64,000 bases of DNA from Lithospermum erythrorhizon (GCA_019722365.1 JADFUC010001925.1:1798001-1862000), one strand, 5' to 3'. Counted from the stretch's first letter, positions 1 through 13,160 are shown. Translations and numbers: made by a program. Notes: generated by a model not told the origin, from the letters alone.

Positions 1-1900
1 TGTAGTGGTAGTGGTCCATGATAGGGCGCTTTACGCAATCTCATGGGATAGGGGGACATTCGAGTTAGTGATGATTGTGTATTCGGTGTCCGGGGGGCGA
101 TGGACTGATATGCGGCTTTTGAAATGCTCGTCGGGCTACCACGCGGCGAACCCACTTTGGCAGCCGCCAGCGCCCGTTTTCCTTGGAATTGTTTGCCAAC
201 CAATAAATTTCATCAACTTTCTCAAAGAAGAATCTTAATTCCGACCTTGAAACTTTTTATTTACTCGGTTTGGCTCTGACTTCTGGGGCGCCTATGGTAG
301 GGATGTTTGGGTTTCGACGATAATGCGAATATTTGGTAACGGATAGGCTTTTGCTTGCTTGATAATTCGCGGAGGAGGACTTCCATCGTTATCGTGTACT
401 GGTCGATTTTTTTCGTCACCCTCGTCGTAACCCTGTGGAAACTCTATGTCCAACTTTTGCCAATACTCGTGTATGTCACTAAGAGGAATGCTAATCCCTC
501 TATGGATGTACTGTTGTGAAATGCGTAGAGCGGGAAAGGTAGACCGTTGTTAAATGCAATATAACAACCGCCTTTGGGAATCGACCCTCTCATCATTTCT
601 TCGATTTCCGTTTATTGAATGAAAAACTTTTCATTGATATTTTTCTAACCGGGTTCTAAAAGATTCTGGCTATACCTAACATCGGTTTTGACCACTTCAT
701 GACTTTATGAAGTGTATGAAATATATGGTGTCGAGCGGATAGTTTCATCTTTCAAGTTCCGTTTGAGCCGGTGATGTTCCCCTTGACCACGAAGTTAATG
801 GCCAAGTCGTTGAACTATGTTTGTCATCTTAAATTGATTACTTGTATAAAATGATGTTTTATATTGAATAACATACTTTGTTGGTTGTATAATGGCAGTG
901 GAAGTAACGATCGGCGTGACAGCGAGGATATTTTAATTTGGCAGGATGATCCATGTAGTTTAAATAATGTCCCGATCAATCCATGCCAACCTCGATACTC
1001 AAATGTTACATGTTCCCATGCACCTTCCATTCTTCATTAGGCGCACATTATGGCAGTTGGCGTTGTTTGAATCCGCCGGCGTCGGTTGAGAGCGATTAAC
1101 ACTTAGAACACATTGTTCAATGTGTCGTAGGCATAGATGGTGTTTAGATCCATTGAACACTTTTCACCGGTGCATTTATCAAGTCGGATCCGTCTGTGAC
1201 AAATGCGATGTGGCCGTTCTTAGTTATCAAATAATGCTTGGAGCCACGTCAAAACCCACGTGTAATTTTCCTCCCTTTCATGTTCGAGGAAAGCGTAACA
1301 TACCGTGAAGGTTTTATTTGCACTAAATCGCTCCGACAACCTCGGTAGTGCCATGCCATACATTCTTGTGTTATAGGTCTGTCGGCGTGCTCCATGACGA
1401 TATGCATTGAGCATGGCCAATTTGGTAGTGAATACCGCATCTCCGAGTTGACAAACCCTGACACACTAGAATTTGAAGAAGTATTTATTCTCTTGCAAAA
1501 GAAACAAAAAATTTTGTATATGACGTCTGTGTCTTCTTTCTCTTTCACATTATCTTAAGCCGGCTGCATTGTAAACTCGAGGTGAGGCGGTAACATTTCT
1601 ACGGTCGGTCCTCTTTAATGATACAAACATATCGCTTGGAGGTAGCATCATTTGTTGCTGCTCGAATTGCCTGCATGCTCGTGATTCTTAATTTGGCCCA
1701 ACCCTAGACTCCCTCGGCATATGAAGGAAGTGGATGGTTACATATACTCCCGTACTTAAGCGGAACCACCACCGACGTCCACCATTAAGGTACTCCTTTT
1801 CGATTAATAGAAATCATACCCGGCTTTCTGCGTTGACGTCTCCCGTGTGAATTTTTTCTTATTAAGGTACTCCCGTGTGAATTTTTTCCGATTAACGAAC
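1..1900. other. No recognisable gene; possibly very degraded retroelement
   Basis: No open frame here resembles a known family. The segment adjoins a copia pol remnant that becomes readable only from about 1,895, so it may be older pol or gag sequence from the same element, but I could not find a diagnostic integrase or gag motif. A 29-bp tandem duplication (unit containing ctcccgtgtgaatttttt) lies at about 1,841-1,898. Confidence 0.3.
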
Positions 1901-3480
1901 AACCTGAAAATGATCAAATATGTAATGATCAGGTAATACAACCTATAAATGACTTAGATGTTCCTATTGCTATTAGAAAAGGTAAAACAACTACATCACA
2001 TTAATAAGTTTTGCGTATTCTTAGTCTATCTATACTTTTTAAGCTTTTACTACTAGTCTTTCTAGAATTATTACTCCTAGGAACATTCAAGAAGCTCTGG
2101 ATATCCGGAGTGGAAAAAAAGTTGTCTAGAAATAGAAAGCTTTACGGAGACGATCAGAAGCTTGGAAACTTGTCACTTTACCTCCGGATAAAAAACCGTT
2201 GGATGCAAATGGGGTTTCACGCACTCAAATAATATAATGAAAAGGGGGTGAGATATAGAGCCTATGGGATGGCTTGATGAGGCTTTAGCCCGGTGGCTTG
2301 GCCCAGGCCACTATTAGAATTCTCCTCTCTTTAGAGATTCCTCACTAACTGGATATAAAAAATCCGTTTCTCAATGGAGATTTGGAAGAAGAAGTTTACA
2401 TGGTACAACCTCCAGGATTTGTACAAGGAATGAACAAGGTTTGCAAACTCAAAAAATCCTTGTATGGCCTCAAACAGTCACCCAGAGCTTGGTTCAATAA
2501 ATTCTCAAACGAAGTAAAAACTCATGGGTACACACAAAGTCAGGCGGACACATTACCATGAAATTCATCAGACACCTGATAGCATTAAATTACTTGAGTT
2601 TTAATTGTATATGTTGATGATATCATTATTTCAGGAAATGATGTGGCGGAAATAAAGAACATAAAGAAACAAATGGCTAGAGAATTCGAGGTAAAAGACT
2701 TGGGGATGTTGAAATATTTCTTGAGAATGGAGATTGCACGAAGTAAGCAGGGGATCTCAGTATCACAGAGGAAATACACTCTAGACTTACTAGAAGAGAC
2801 GGGGATGTTAGGTTGTAAGTCAAGCAATACTCCAGTTGAACTTGGGAACAAGGATCGAATGTTCGAAGGGGATCCAGTGGACAAAGCAACATACCAACAA
2901 TTAGTTGGGAAACTTATATACCTTTCTCTTCTGAAGACGATATTGGATTAAGTCTTGTAAACCGATGTAATACTGATCACTTGTCAAGGACACATGGATG
3001 CGGTTATAAGGAAATTAGAGGATAGAACAATTAAAGTGTTTACCGCAGCGGCCGAGGGGTCGATTGATGATAGAAAATCAACCTCGAATTTAATGCACTC
3101 TCGTGAGAATTTGGTTATAGGCGAAGTAAACGAATGTAGTGGCCGAAGCTTAGCCCAGGCGGCACGAGTTTGTGAGGTGATTTGGATTAAAAGAATATTC
3201 AAAGAACTTAGCCTTAATTCGATGGACCAATCGACTCTATTGCGATACTTGATCGGCCGTCGGTATAAACTGTAATCCGATTCCACGTGATCGAACCAAG
3301 CATGTAGGTGGATAGACATTCATCAAGAAGAAATTAAAGGGAAGATCGTCAATATTCAACCTGCGTTCTACGAGGAACCTTATTGCGGATATTCTCCACG
3401 AAGGGACTCGTGAAAAACGGTTGGTTACTTGAAACAAGCTTGGACTCGTATTATCTACAGGTAACTTGAGGGGGGAGTAG
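1895..3480 (+). mobile_element. Ty1/copia pol remnant (integrase end, RT, RNase H)
   Basis: The plus strand carries broken copia polyprotein in the normal order. The integrase-RT linker reads DVPIAIRKGKTTTSH at about 1,945-2,000. Reverse transcriptase pieces read [16 protein letters not shown] (about 2,365-2,420) and [13 protein letters not shown] (about 2,460). The VYVDDIIISGND catalytic block is at about 2,606-2,642, followed by a connection region ending in YQQLVGKLIYLS near 2,925. An RNase H trace (SIDDRKSTSN) lies near 3,060. Stops and frameshifts separate the blocks, so it is not coding. The YVDD block and the order integrase-RT-RNase H identify copia rather than gypsy. A purine tract (cttgaggggggag) at about 3,462-3,475 marks the polypurine tract before the 3' LTR. 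Confidence 0.85.
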
Positions 3481-3482
3481 CA

Positions 3483-3690
3483 TATAGCCGTTAGAGGTGT
3501 TTTAGGAGAGCAATTAATGTAATTATTTAGATTGATCAATTTAGGAGCTGATTGATTTTATGACTGTTGTAATTTTATTCTTTCCTTTCTTATAGATATT
3601 GTATAGGGCTGATTCATGTATAAATATGTAGAGACTATTTTCATATCAATACAAGGTAAAATAATCTCAACACATTCTTTAAGTTTTTAG
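3483..3690 (+). repeat. Probable 3' LTR of the copia remnant
   Basis: The sequence directly after the polypurine tract has the composition of a short copia LTR: a TATA-like stretch (gtataaatatg, about 3,617) and a downstream region ending near 3,690. No second copy of this LTR lies in the window, so its limits are inferred from the PPT and are approximate. Confidence 0.5.
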
Positions 3691-4525
3691 AATTGGATTA
3701 TTGGATAAATGAATACGAAAAAGTGAATACTCCGTAAAAATTTGAAATTATCATATATTCTATTCTTCACAATATTTTCGAGAAATTAAGTCAATCACGT
3801 TCCTAGGCCTAGTTCAGTTGATAAAGACCTAACAAACTATGGTGGCAACTCCAGCCTTCTTGTAGACACATTCCTTGATTTATCTTCCTAGTATTGCTCA
3901 AAAACATTGATACGTGACCTTGGAGCAAGAATGATTAAGAGTCCAATTTTACAATGATATCGAATGCCCAATTATAAGAGGGCCAGATTGGGGTTTAGAT
4001 AGATGTTTCTAACAGATCGAGTTTGATAGGACGTCCAAGAAATTTGGTCCATTAGTCCGAGAGGGTCCATCTCGGCCCAATATCCATCGACCATATCTTA
4101 AATTACAAATTATTGGGTTGGAGCGGGTCCCCATTAGAATAAAAGGATACCCGTTTATTATAATGTGTTAGAAAACTGAGAATCTAATGCTAAGTATGAA
4201 ACCTCAAAATCAATTAGAAACTGATCAATTAACCTGGTGAAGATTCTCTGTGCATAGAAATAGGCGGAATTCTAACGATATGATTAGATATAAAAAAATT
4301 AGGATATTCTCCTTATAAAAAACTATCATAAGGCTAAACAATAAAAGATTATTAATGCTCCCGTCAAGATTGTGCAGCTGAATTTTAATGATCAAATTTT
4401 CAATTTTTGTAGCTTTAATCAACACGTCTAATTTTTATTTAAATCGAAATTATTATGTTATAATAAATTAAAAATGTTAGCATTTGATATAATTGTCATC
4501 GAATTTAATACAATTCATACAAAAC

Positions 4526-5689
4526 TATTGAGATGGATACGGAAAATTCAAGGAGATATTATTAGTAATGAGTATTATTATAACCGTATTAGTTTAGTAA
4601 TAAGCTTGAGTCACCGAGTTAATATTATTACCATAAGTATTTGATATTGTCTTTTATAAATGTGAAGCTAGTTTGCCCATATATTTCATGAGAACTATTC
4701 AATATAATTTCACGTTACTACATCGTTAACTTTCATGGTATCGGCTGAATCTTGAGTTTTTAAATTTGCGTTAGTGGTGTGACCGCACATGTGATTAACC
4801 GCCCGCCCGACCGATTCATATATATTAAGTTCTTTTTTTTCTGTTCATTGTTCTGAGACTACATTTTCAACTTTATGATTTTCTTAAATTAATAATTTTT
4901 ATATTTTTTGAGTGGGTGTTGTTATCGACAATCGTGTTATTGATCTTAGGAATTACATTCATCTTGTGGTTGATGAAAGTCTTGCAAATGACATTCATTG
5001 AAAGAAGTTTAATTTTTGGTTATCTTGGGATTGACTTTTCCATGTTGGAGAAGATTAGTTTAATTACTTGAGGTTGGAGTAGAATACATTTACTTATGAT
5101 GATGTATGTTAACGGCGGTCGTACAACAACAACTATTACAGGTTCGAAAAAAGAATGGCGTTCCCGTGTGATACATATTTTGGTCCTTTGGCAATGTTAC
5201 TTGATGTTTTGGTGTTGGTTGTCTAACTTTTCGATGTTCTTACCTTGATGTTTTGGTGTTTTTGATTTTACAGTTCGGCCGATATTTAGAAACATTGATG
5301 GTAAAAGCGTGTATATACTGCCGATGTTTTCTTATTGTTGCAAGCATGGCAATTCTATTAAATTGTCCTTGAGTTTGAGGAGGTGATAGAGTATAGCGGA
5401 TGAAGAAGTTTTATGAAGATGCAGAGATTTTTTTATCAAACTCGAAATCTTATTTTCAAGTTGGACATTTCGATGTTCATGCTCACGACTTGAGGAGGGT
5501 ATTGAGATGGATCAGAAAAATTCAGGAAGATATTATTAGTATTAATTATTATTACCATATTAGTTTTAGTAATAGCTTATTGTGCGAGTTACTATTATTA
5601 TAAGTATTTGATATTATATACATAAATATGAATTTGGATTTCTTCGTATATTTCGTGAGTTTATTCGATATAATTTACGTTACTCATCA
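4526..5689 (+). mobile_element. Small LTR retroelement (TRIM-like or deleted copia)
   Basis: Two direct repeats of about 190-205 bp bound this 1.16-kb segment: 4,526-about 4,730 and 5,500-5,689. Both begin tattgagatggat and share the block with tattattag, taagtatttgatatt and tcgtgag/tcatgag near their ends. Just after the left repeat is tggtatcggctg (4,736-4,747), close to the initiator-Met tRNA primer site TGGTATCAGAGC. Just before the right repeat is the purine tract cttgaggaggg. These two sites in the correct places support an LTR pair. The 770-bp interior has no gag or pol domain that I recognise, so the element is non-autonomous or heavily deleted. The LTRs are clearly diverged, so the insertion is old. 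Confidence 0.7.
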
Positions 5690-7535
5690 TTTCTTATTAA
5701 AACTAATCATATTTAAAATTTAAAAAATGATATAAATTTAAAATTGTACAATTTTCATGTTATGGAGGTCGCATCTTTCTTAGACTTGTAGCTAAAATTT
5801 GTCAAAATTTCAATACCAATGAGACAAATGGAAGCAAAAGGACGGAGGGAAAATTGGACATAAGACATCAAATCCAGGACTTGTTCTTGTATTATATATA
5901 AAGAGTATTATTAGCTGCCTTAAAACTTTGTCTCTACTCTTTAGTCTTCATTTACTATAATTTGAAATAGAGTAGTTCGTATTAAATAATGATGTGATAA
6001 GAAGCAACTATCAAGTAAATAGCAATTGATAATACTCTTCACGAAAACATGCAAATACCAAAAGACAAAATAAGAGGACTCATGTCTCACGCAACAACCA
6101 CAATTTCAATATTTCTATAACTTAATACATGCAATCAAACAGTTTCGAGCAAGTAATTATTGACCTCATAATCATAATGAGGGGCAGATTAACTCTATTA
6201 AAGATGGATGCTCAAAATATATATTACTTAAAATTTGATTTATTTTTAGTATATTATTACCAAACTATTTACAAGAAACCTTTATTAGAAGATAAGTAAA
6301 ATTTGTTAAAATGAATTAATGTTATCTTAAATTAGGCTCAACAAAAGATGAGTAAATCAGAATTGATCATAATAAACTATCAAAAATGAATTTAGAGTGC
6401 TAAGGTGTTAATGCATAAATACAAAAATATGTATGGTGATGCAACAAATTGAACCTAAAACCTTAAAGTTGAATAATAAAATTACTTATCAACCGACTCC
6501 ATATGCTTTGTAGCTTGAATCGAATCCACTCGAATATATAACAGGTCCGCTCATGCTCATAATGTTGGTATGTTTTCCTTGAAGACAATTCTTAGAAAGT
6601 GAACACCAAATTCATTTTTGGTATCTAGTTGTCATGCAATTTTAGAAAATTTCAAACTAAAAATAAAAATTTATTAATTATATATATGAATTTACGACTA
6701 ATCTTTCCACATCAAAATTTAAATACAAATCTTTTACTAAATACTTTTAATTTTTATTAACATCTTAACATGTGTCCATAGACACATATTAAGCAGTTCT
6801 TACATCATATATCTGATTTAGTATGTGTAATTAGGAGTAAGTGTATCTTGACATTAAAAGTCACTTATTCAAGTCCTCCCACTAATAAATTCAAACTTTA
6901 TTTTTTATGTAATACTATTTGATTTAGTAAATGCAATATTATGTATTGATTCCTATCATATCATGTAAACCCACGTATGTGGGTGCTCTGCTCATTAACT
7001 TTTATAAAATGAAAATTTCAACACTATAAAAGTATGAACAGATAATTGAATATGTGTAATGTCATTCTGTAATCTCGATCATATTACTTCGCACGTTATA
7101 GCATTATTTGCTCATACAATGTTTAATTGGTTGATAAACCTAATTTCTTAGCTGAAATTCCAGGGTGGCATGCAACAAATATCCCTATTTTGTAATGTAA
7201 TCATTGAGTTATCCAGACATGCATAATGAAACTTTTGAGTTGGTAGATTCTCTACTGAAAGAAAGGAAGATATAATGACAAAATCTAAAGTTGACAATGT
7301 AATTAAAATGTTAAATCATAGAAAAAGCAATTCCAATTATTCTAACTATACAATCATGTTATTTACAATCTACAAAGTAATAAAGACCCAATTTGGATTC
7401 TCCTTTACCAGAATAAAATATCATACAAAATGGACAAAAGGGCACTTGAGAATAAAACTCTATGAGTAAAAATTGTCTACTAGTAACCCTGAGCTAGTAA
7501 AAACCAACAAAACTTTTCATTTTTGTTTCATTTCA
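5690..7535. other. Intergenic AT-rich DNA
   Basis: No supported gene or element. The right part lies downstream of the minus-strand ATL gene and probably holds its 3' untranslated region. Short open frames here show no family resemblance. Confidence 0.5.
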
Positions 7536-7539
7536 AGAA

Positions 7540-8958
7540 TTAAACATTTGATGATTGTCTTGTGTATGGAATTTGTGAAGACCTTCTCTCTCTATGTGCA
7601 AACCATTGTAATGTTCTTTTTGCAATTGGGAGCCAAAGTCTCCTAATCTTTGCCTCCCTAACATTATCAAAGTTTTCTGTAATAAATGTTGAGTCTTCTT
7701 TATTACTACCATTATTTCTAATAATGTTAAACTCTGTGAATCTTGGATGAACTATTATTTCTGACATTGATCTTTTCTCAGAAGAATTACTGATCTTGGA
7801 TGATGATGATTCACCTTGATTTCCTTTAGAAGAACTTGGAAGAATGGAAAATGGGAATGCTTCATTTTTCTTGGTTTGGCTGAATTTGCTCTCAAACAAC
7901 CTCTTTATCTCCATCTCTTCTTTGATATCCATTACCTCCCCTTCTTTATTCACTCTGCTTCTTTCCATGTCCTCATTATTATTCATATCCAAAGCTGAAA
8001 ATCTATTGCTTGAAATGTCACTAAGCATCTCAGAATTCAAGAACAAAAGATCAGAAGCACTTACATTACTCCATCTATGTTTCAAAACTACATCAGATAT
8101 AACAATCTTGTGATTCAACTTATGCAAAACATTATTGCTTTCATATCCATCATCAACACTTTCTTGAATTGGCAATTCTTCCTCCGGTTTCGCCTTCCCG
8201 GATTTCCTGAAACTGCCTCCAATTATGCTGAATCTTGATGATCCATGACTATGGCTTTCCTCTCTTTCAACATAAAGCTCCAAATTCGATTCATCCCTCA
8301 TAATATCTGATTGGCCATTCCACAAGAATCTCATACTCACAGAGTCTTTCAAAATCGAAACATCCTCAATGCTAACTTTTTGCCTACATAGTGGACAACT
8401 TGAATGTTTTTCCAACCATTGATCAATACAATCAATATGAAAAGCATGCTTGCATTTAGGCAACAACCTAAGGATTTCAATATGTTCGAATTTCGATAAG
8501 CAAACAGCACATTCAAGACCTTGTTTTGAACCTTTGAGTGCAGAGAATCTAAAGAAAGGGAGAGATTCAACTACAGTTTTATCTATTCCGGAAAATCTTG
8601 AACTTGATCTGAGCAAGCCATCTTGAATTATCATTCCACCAATATTAATAGAAGATGAATTTGTGTGACAAAATTTTGCATAAAGAAGTAGGAGGAAAGT
8701 TAAAGAAAACATTATAGAAAGAATACCAATCACTACTGCTAGACTTGGTCGAAAATGGCTAACAACATCTTCTTGTGGCACATAATCACTTGGAGGGGAT
8801 TGAGCTTTTACATTCAAGAACAAGAATTGAAATAATAATAATGAAATCATCAACATATAAAGTTGAAGATTCATGCAAGTATTCTTGAGCATGGTAACTT
8901 TTTTCAAAATAAATGGACAAAATTTTATGACCATTTTGGTACATAACACATAGTACAA
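7540..8958 (-). CDS. ATL-family RING-H2 E3 ubiquitin ligase
   Basis: A single uninterrupted 472-residue frame, intronless as most ATL genes are. ATL proteins are membrane-anchored E3 ligases that recruit an E2 through a RING-H2 finger. Visible parts, in order: a hydrophobic N-terminal segment (about residues 31-52) ending in VKAQ, which looks like a signal peptide; a transmembrane helix (about 72-94); the GLD-type motif (GIDKTVVESLPFFRF, about 124-138); and the RING-H2 finger with C150, C153, C169, H171, H174, C177, C188 and C191 and the conserved W181. The long tail is Ser-rich and acidic in patches, with a basic end (KRTLQWFAHRERR) as in ATL42/ATL12-type members. Met-23 or Met-29 is a more likely start than Met-1, because either puts the hydrophobic segment at the N-terminus. 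The family call is firm; the exact member is inferred. Confidence 0.93.
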   Translation of the reverse strand: MYYVLCTKMVIKFCPFILKKVTMLKNTCMNLQLYMLMISLLLFQFLFLNVKAQSPPSDYVPQEDVVSHFRPSLAVVIGILSIMFSLTFLLLLYAKFCHTNSSSINIGGMIIQDGLLRSSSRFSGIDKTVVESLPFFRFSALKGSKQGLECAVCLSKFEHIEILRLLPKCKHAFHIDCIDQWLEKHSSCPLCRQKVSIEDVSILKDSVSMRFLWNGQSDIMRDESNLELYVEREESHSHGSSRFSIIGGSFRKSGKAKPEEELPIQESVDDGYESNNVLHKLNHKIVISDVVLKHRWSNVSASDLLFLNSEMLSDISSNRFSALDMNNNEDMERSRVNKEGEVMDIKEEMEIKRLFESKFSQTKKNEAFPFSILPSSSKGNQGESSSSKISNSSEKRSMSEIIVHPRFTEFNIIRNNGSNKEDSTFITENFDNVREAKIRRLWLPIAKRTLQWFAHRERRSSQIPYTRQSSNV

Positions 8959-8959
8959 C

Positions 8960-10590
8960 TTTCAATTTGTTTTTGAAGGCTCCGAGAAAGAAACTTATTT
9001 AAGGGTTTATTAAGACATTGGTTACTTTAATTTGTCTAACTATCCATGTTGCCTTATTTAATTTCTTGGTTTTAGTCAGAGTTTTTAGCTTAAATTGAGT
9101 GGAAATATTATTTATTCCATGTTCACCAACTTATTTAAATTTAGATTTGGGAGTGATGGAAAAGTGGGGGAGATTATTATTATTGATGTACATATAGGAT
9201 ACTGGAGAAGGCATCACCTTGCCCTCAGATATAATGAATTTTTTTTAATAAACATTGCTATCATCAAATTAATGAATGTTTGATTTCTAGTGTGACGCAA
9301 TTGATCATTCAACTTATACTTAGATAAAATTAAGTTATTTGGTAGTCATTTATGTCGGACGGGGCCGTCTGTATCTTATTTCGACAAGTTATATATTAAT
9401 GTCTTTTATATTATTGAAACTTGAAAATTGAATCTATGGATTTTAAGTCTTCAAGAACCTAAGCTCTTAATAATTCTATTGACATTAATAAGATAATTAA
9501 GATGAACCTGCTTTTCATAATAACGCTCAGCTTCAATTTTGCTGCAGCAATATATTCTATATTCTTCATAATACTATGTAATCGTATTTTTTATATTTAA
9601 TTTTTTTTTAAAAAACCCTCCTAATAACTTGGTTAACTACTTGTTCTCCAAAAAATTATTATGTACCCATATTTTATACCTAAAGCTCTTTTAATTTCAT
9701 TTTAGTTAAATGAAATTTTAATTTTCAAAAAAAAAATAGTTATATATATATACTGTGATAATAGTCTAGTGAGTTTGGTTATTACTAAACAAAATTTTGT
9801 AGATTCAAATAAAATAAAATATTTCTAAGATCGGGATAGAGTATCCTTTATTAACCAATAATGAAGTCATGTTTGAAGTTATTAAAAGTGTGAAATCGTT
9901 TCACTAGCGATTTTTCGAGGTTCTTGTCTTGGATTACAGGGAGGTGGTGAATTATGGGATGTGCCTCAACTGGTCAAGAGACGAGAGCTTCTTTTAAACC
10001 ACTTCAATACGAGATTCTGCCACTTGCTTGACTTGAACCCACACCGCATGAAAAGGTTAGGATGCCAATATTTAGCACTCTTATTTTTTTATCAATTAAA
10101 TTATGTCCGGGACATGTTTGACGTATGAGAAATACTAGAATCCATGGTTCTAATAACTAGATCATTGAATTAGTAACCTTGTATGATGAGTTGTATATAT
10201 ATGCATGGAAACTTTGATGAAGTCAGAAGATCAACTGTTTGAAACTTTGAATTTTTAACCTTGGTATAAATATTTTATGTGAAGGTAATCGATAGTCAAA
10301 ATTGGTTACATCAGGAGACCCATAAGGTGACAAGAAATTCAGGATTTATGAACACAGTGTACGTGCATATATGTGATTCATATGATTACTGTCTTTTATG
10401 TCACTAAATCGTTGAATTAGTTGATGATAAACTATAATCTCCACAGGTTGTAGCTTTCGCAGCCAACTCGCCGTGATTTTTTAACAAGAGTAACAAGTTT
10501 TCCAAGCAATCCAACTAAAGAATTAATAAAAGATGAAGACAATCTATTAAAACTATTATTGCCAAATAAATAGGATGACTTTAACCTCTT
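8960..10590. other. ATL upstream region and AT-rich intergenic DNA
   Basis: The first few hundred bases are the promoter side of the minus-strand ATL gene. The rest contains no gene I can support. A tRNA-like stretch near 9,955-10,050 (ctcaactggtcaagag; cttgaacccacaccg) may be a decayed SINE, but its A and B boxes do not line up on one strand. Confidence 0.4.
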
Positions 10591-11887
10591 TCTTATTCTA
10601 CTACTACGATGACATGCAATCGATTTCTCAAATATTTAATATATTTTTTATCTTTAATTCGAAATCATTTTAAAATCAAGCAGAAAAACTTACACTCCTC
10701 TAATTTTTTTTTAATTAATACTTTTATTTTGGGCTACTACTTTAATCACGACAATAATCCTTAAATATAAGATGAAAAATTACTACAAAAATATATTAGA
10801 TTAAATATTTTTTTTAAAAGACCATTAGTATCAATTTTATAGCACGACACAAGCATTTTTGTGGATAATATTTTTGTTATAGTATATTTTATTTCAAGTC
10901 TAATTTTATTAGTAATATTATGTAAATTATTAATATATATTATTATTAATACATATTCAAGAAAATAAATAAGTTTTATAATATTTTTAATAAAACATTA
11001 CATTATTCGAATAATAATAAATCACATACAATTATACTTGATTTAATAGATAATTAGTTTCAAAAGCATTTAAAATCTTCAATTTAACACATCTCTTTAC
11101 CCTCTTTTCATCCAACTAAAGCAAAATGTTAATTTTTTTTTTACGACATATTTATCATAATAAATTGTTCTAGACCTCTCAATTATTTCCCATCAACTAA
11201 ATCTTAATTCACGTTATTCATAATGATAATATTAATGAATTTATCGCAGATTCCACTTCAGATGTTTTACTTCATGATTTTATTATCACATAAAGTTGGG
11301 AAGAAACGAAGAAAATTCGCTACTTACAAGCGCATACGCTGGGATATTCAGGCTTCAATTTTGTACACGTGAGCTCAAGTGGAAATACTTATTGAGAATT
11401 TAATACTCATATACGATTTTTATCATTATTGTTAACCGAAAACTAAAATTATTAGTACTTTAACATCCATTATGATTCAAAAGAGAAATTAATAATAATA
11501 ATAATAATAATAATGACAATAATTCTACCAAAAGCATATAATAAAGATATGCTAAGTTTGATACTAATATTTCAAATTGCAGAATCAGGTTAAATATCCA
11601 CGACGCGACATTCAGAATCATATCCACGTGCGTGACATTCTAATCGCACTGGAAAGAAGATATATATCAATATCAAATCGGTACGCCATATAAATACAAA
11701 TATTAGTTTAACACCTGACAAGCCCCTCGACTAAATATATCGACGAATTGATCATCAATATAGTATCATCAATTATTTGCTTTTATGCCGTAAGTTAAAT
11801 CGCATGATTTAAAATTATAATTTAAATTTTGTGAATTCATATATGTAGGAATTAAATAACAACAACAACAACAACAACAACAAACAC

Positions 11888-11920
<33 letters not shown>

Positions 11921-12290
11921 CCATAATAATAATAATTCTACACCAAGTATATGATTATTTAACTAATACATATTATAATAATAATAACAATGATGCAATA
12001 ATTTTACACAAATCATATGATTATTTAACTAACAGATATCAGATATAATAATAATAACAATAGATTTATATAAAATATATTATTATTTATCAATAGCTTA
12101 ATTCCTATTAAAACTCATGAATATCAATTAAGAGATGAAATTATTAATTAAAAAAAAAAAGATAATATTATTTTAAATTTTTGTAGGTGAATTTAAGAAT
12201 TAATAAAGAAGAAATGAAAGAAACTAAATAAATACAACCCTTTATTCATACTTTCAAAGATCAAACTCCCCGAAGATACGTTAGCGATAA
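10590..12290 (+). repeat. Repeat family X, copy A
   Basis: An AT-rich segment collinear with 29,160-31,650 and 44,780-46,080. Shared landmarks in order: a head with acatgcaatcgatttct; aaatataagatgaaaaatta; a (TAA)n tract; the block attgatcatcaatatag; internal subrepeats with tatgattatttaacta; and a tail with attaattaaaa, then acaaccctttattca. No protein is encoded. Class is unknown: I see no LTR pair, no long TIR and no coding remnant. Boundaries are approximate. Confidence 0.75.
11820..12110 (+). repeat. Internal ~70-bp subrepeats of family X (copy A)
   Basis: Diverged units built on tctacaccaagtatatg, attatttaactaa and a TAA-rich spacer follow each other here. The same arrangement occurs at 31,275-31,480 and 45,220-45,420. 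(CAA)n and (TAA)n microsatellites at about 11,860-11,917 lie just upstream. Confidence 0.6.
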
Positions 12291-12299
12291 TAATTGCCG

Positions 12300-13160
12300 A
12301 TATATTACTCCATTTGATTACTGAGCTTTAAGCTGGTTCTTTACCTCAATTATAAAAACAAGTCAAAGCTGTGACAGTAAAATATTGATGAGAAATTTTG
12401 CAGATTGCAAAACATGAGACTGAAAATTATGTGGGTTATATTATTCTACAAGAAGATTAGAATAAGAGTGACACCCATTTTCTGTATAAAGGGAAGTTGG
12501 AAATCTAATTTCTTATATATTAAAAAAGGAATCGCTGAAGAACTCCTCGAGTGCCCTATCCCTAATTTTACGAAGAAAAAGAATCATGAGATGTTGCCTT
12601 AACTCCACAGATATTTCAGCTTTTCTCCTTAAATCACTCTTCAATACTGGGGATTCTCACTTGTGATAACTCGAACCCACACCGCATTTAAAATTCGTGA
12701 AAGACACTCCAGATTTCAAGACTCAAATTCTTACTACTGGAAATGCCCATGCCCGAACAAATAATTTTCTTATATATTGACGTTACTTGTTGTCCACCTA
12801 AAGTTGTGGGTATGAGGTCCAAAATAAATATGTCCACAATTGCATAATATCCGGCATGGTGTACTGAGATGTACATGTAAGTAACTTCATTTTTACCTTT
12901 GATAATCACATTTTGAATCTTATGAACTTTGATAAGGCTAAATGATATAATGCTTCATACAATCATATACCTAACGTCTGATAAAATCTGCAAGCACTAA
13001 TGCAACTTTACAGATAGCATATATATAAAAGATAACATACATTAAGACGCCGTTGCTGCATAGTTTTTTTTGTTTTTTCAACAAGCAGAACGAATGCATT
13101 TACATATCACATATAAATGGTCTGATTAAGGAAATTCTAGAATCATTAGTTTCTAATGAC
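12300..13160. other. Intergenic, nothing recognised
   Basis: No gene, LTR or inverted-repeat structure seen. The open frames at 12,405-12,602 and 12,688-12,909 show no family resemblance. Confidence 0.4.

Noticed and set aside
2585..2892. Minus-strand frames overlapping copia RT
   Set aside because: Shadows of the plus-strand reverse transcriptase remnant.
3800..3860. tRNA-like stretch (cctagttcagttgataa)
   Set aside because: Only an A-box-like half is visible; there is no B box or cloverleaf.
9950..10060. Possible SINE or tRNA fragment
   Set aside because: The A-box-like and B-box-like sequences do not lie on one strand in the correct order, and no terminal tail is seen.
10590..12290. CRISPR-like array from the regular subrepeats in family X
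   Set aside because: Plant nuclear context, diverged units and TAA-rich spacers; it is a minisatellite inside a transposable element.
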